Shown: piece after piece, positions 5,525-5,843 of the stretch
How the letters are laid out: each line of letters begins with the position of its first letter
Numbering within the stretch: the stretch's first letter is position 1
NCBI RefSeq assembly: GCF_035762905.1
Contig: NZ_DASUCC010000105.1
Coordinates: 1-5,843 of the forward strand
From: DASYTH01 sp035762905
Lineage (GTDB): Bacteria; Actinomycetota; Actinomycetes; Mycobacteriales; Pseudonocardiaceae
Direction: 5' to 3'
Length of the DNA: 5,843 nt
Made by a program: the position numbers and the translations under genes
The notes under the pieces: generated by a model
The model's input: only the letters and a program-made list of their open reading frames with translations
Told to the model about the DNA's origin: nothing
Databases searched by the model: none

Positions 5525-5843
5525 TCAGATCAGCCAGTGGTTGCGGCGCACGATGTCGAGCCGTTCCCAGCGGTTGCCCAGGCCGTAGTAGCGGCCGGCG
5601 TAGAGGGCGGCGAGGGTGAGTAGGACCAGGGCGTAGATGATGTGGTCGTCGAGGATGGGGTTGGTGGAGCGGGTGAGTTCGCCGGTGGCGGTGTGTTGGG
5701 CCAGTGGCCATTCGGCGGCCCACATCAGCAGCAGCATCAGCGAGCCGCTGACCGCGGCGATGCGCATTGCGACGCCGGTCAGTAGGGCGATGCCGATGCC
5801 GGCCAGGCCGAGCATGAACAGCCAGTTGGCCCAGGGGTCGCCG
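5525..5843 (-). CDS. DoxX/DoxD-like integral membrane protein, N-terminus outside window
   Basis: The C-terminal 105 residues of a membrane protein, open to the window edge and ending at TGA 5525-5527. Hydrophobic stretches lie at about residues 7-26, 28-45 and 67-83, separated by a polar loop (about 49-66) and ending in a basic tail with RWERLDIVRR. The WANWLFMLGLAG start, the MRIAAVSG turn, the MWAAEWP segment and the DDHIIYALVL helix resemble actinobacterial DoxX-family proteins, some annotated as the large subunit of thiosulfate:quinone oxidoreductase. That enzymatic name is not supported here: no catalytic residue is visible and many DoxX relatives have no known activity. A 244-bp gap with a hairpin separates it from the P450, so it is probably a separate transcription unit. 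The ATG at 5813-5815 is an internal Met, not the start, because the frame stays open and family-like upstream of it. Confidence 0.8.
   Translation of the reverse strand, partial: GDPWANWLFMLGLAGIGIALLTGVAMRIAAVSGSLMLLLMWAAEWPLAQHTATGELTRSTNPILDDHIIYALVLLTLAALYAGRYYGLGNRWERLDIVRRNHWLI

Noticed and set aside
5364..5723. 119-codon minus-strand open frame covering the doxX end and the intergenic region
   Set aside because: It overlaps the doxX-like gene in another frame and is rich in His, Pro and Arg from C-rich codons. There is no family signal.

Overview
The window is very GC-rich (clearly around 70% by eye), with strong C/G bias at third codon positions and AGGAGG-type ribosome binding sites. 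This composition, together with a bacterial class I P450 paired with a one-cluster ferredoxin, suggests an actinobacterium, perhaps of the Pseudonocardiaceae or Streptomyces type. The placement is an inference from style and gene content, not from a marker gene. Every gene I can support lies on the minus strand, so the biological order runs from right to left.

Layout in the direction of transcription: (1) 5843-5525, the C-terminal 105 residues of a DoxX/DoxD-like membrane protein, cut by the window edge. (2) 5524-5281, a 244-bp non-coding stretch with a GC-rich hairpin and G-run cluster just after the doxX stop, then a repeated CCC(N)GGGT element close to the P450 start. (3) 5280-4063, a complete 405-residue cytochrome P450. 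(4) 4035-3835, a 66-residue ferredoxin of the CxxXxxC...CP type, 27 bp after the P450. (5) 3834-3717, a 118-bp gap that may hold a promoter. (6) 3716-3213, 3216-1660 and 1682-1, three overlapping genes for the gamma, beta and alpha subunits of a soluble NAD+-dependent molybdenum/tungsten formate dehydrogenase of the FdsGBA type. The alpha gene runs off the left edge after 560 codons.

The formate dehydrogenase is the best supported assignment. All cofactor ligands expected in the visible parts are present: a [2Fe-2S] site in FdsG, FMN/NAD and [4Fe-4S] motifs in FdsB, and in FdsA a HoxU/NuoG-like N-terminal module followed by the bis-MGD domain with a catalytic Cys-His pair. The active-site residue is cysteine (TGC), not selenocysteine. 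The enzyme would oxidise formate to CO2 in the cytoplasm and pass electrons through the Fe-S chain to FMN and NAD+.

The P450 and ferredoxin form a redox pair, with no ferredoxin reductase between or beside them in the window. Their position directly upstream of an NADH-generating formate dehydrogenase raises a testable idea of a functional link: NADH supply, direct reduction of the ferredoxin, or disposal of formate released by a P450 carbon-carbon cleavage. This is inference; simple neighbourhood is also possible. The P450 has an unusual heme-loop residue (Tyr where His or Arg is usual). I found no RNA gene, insertion sequence, CRISPR array or plus-strand gene.
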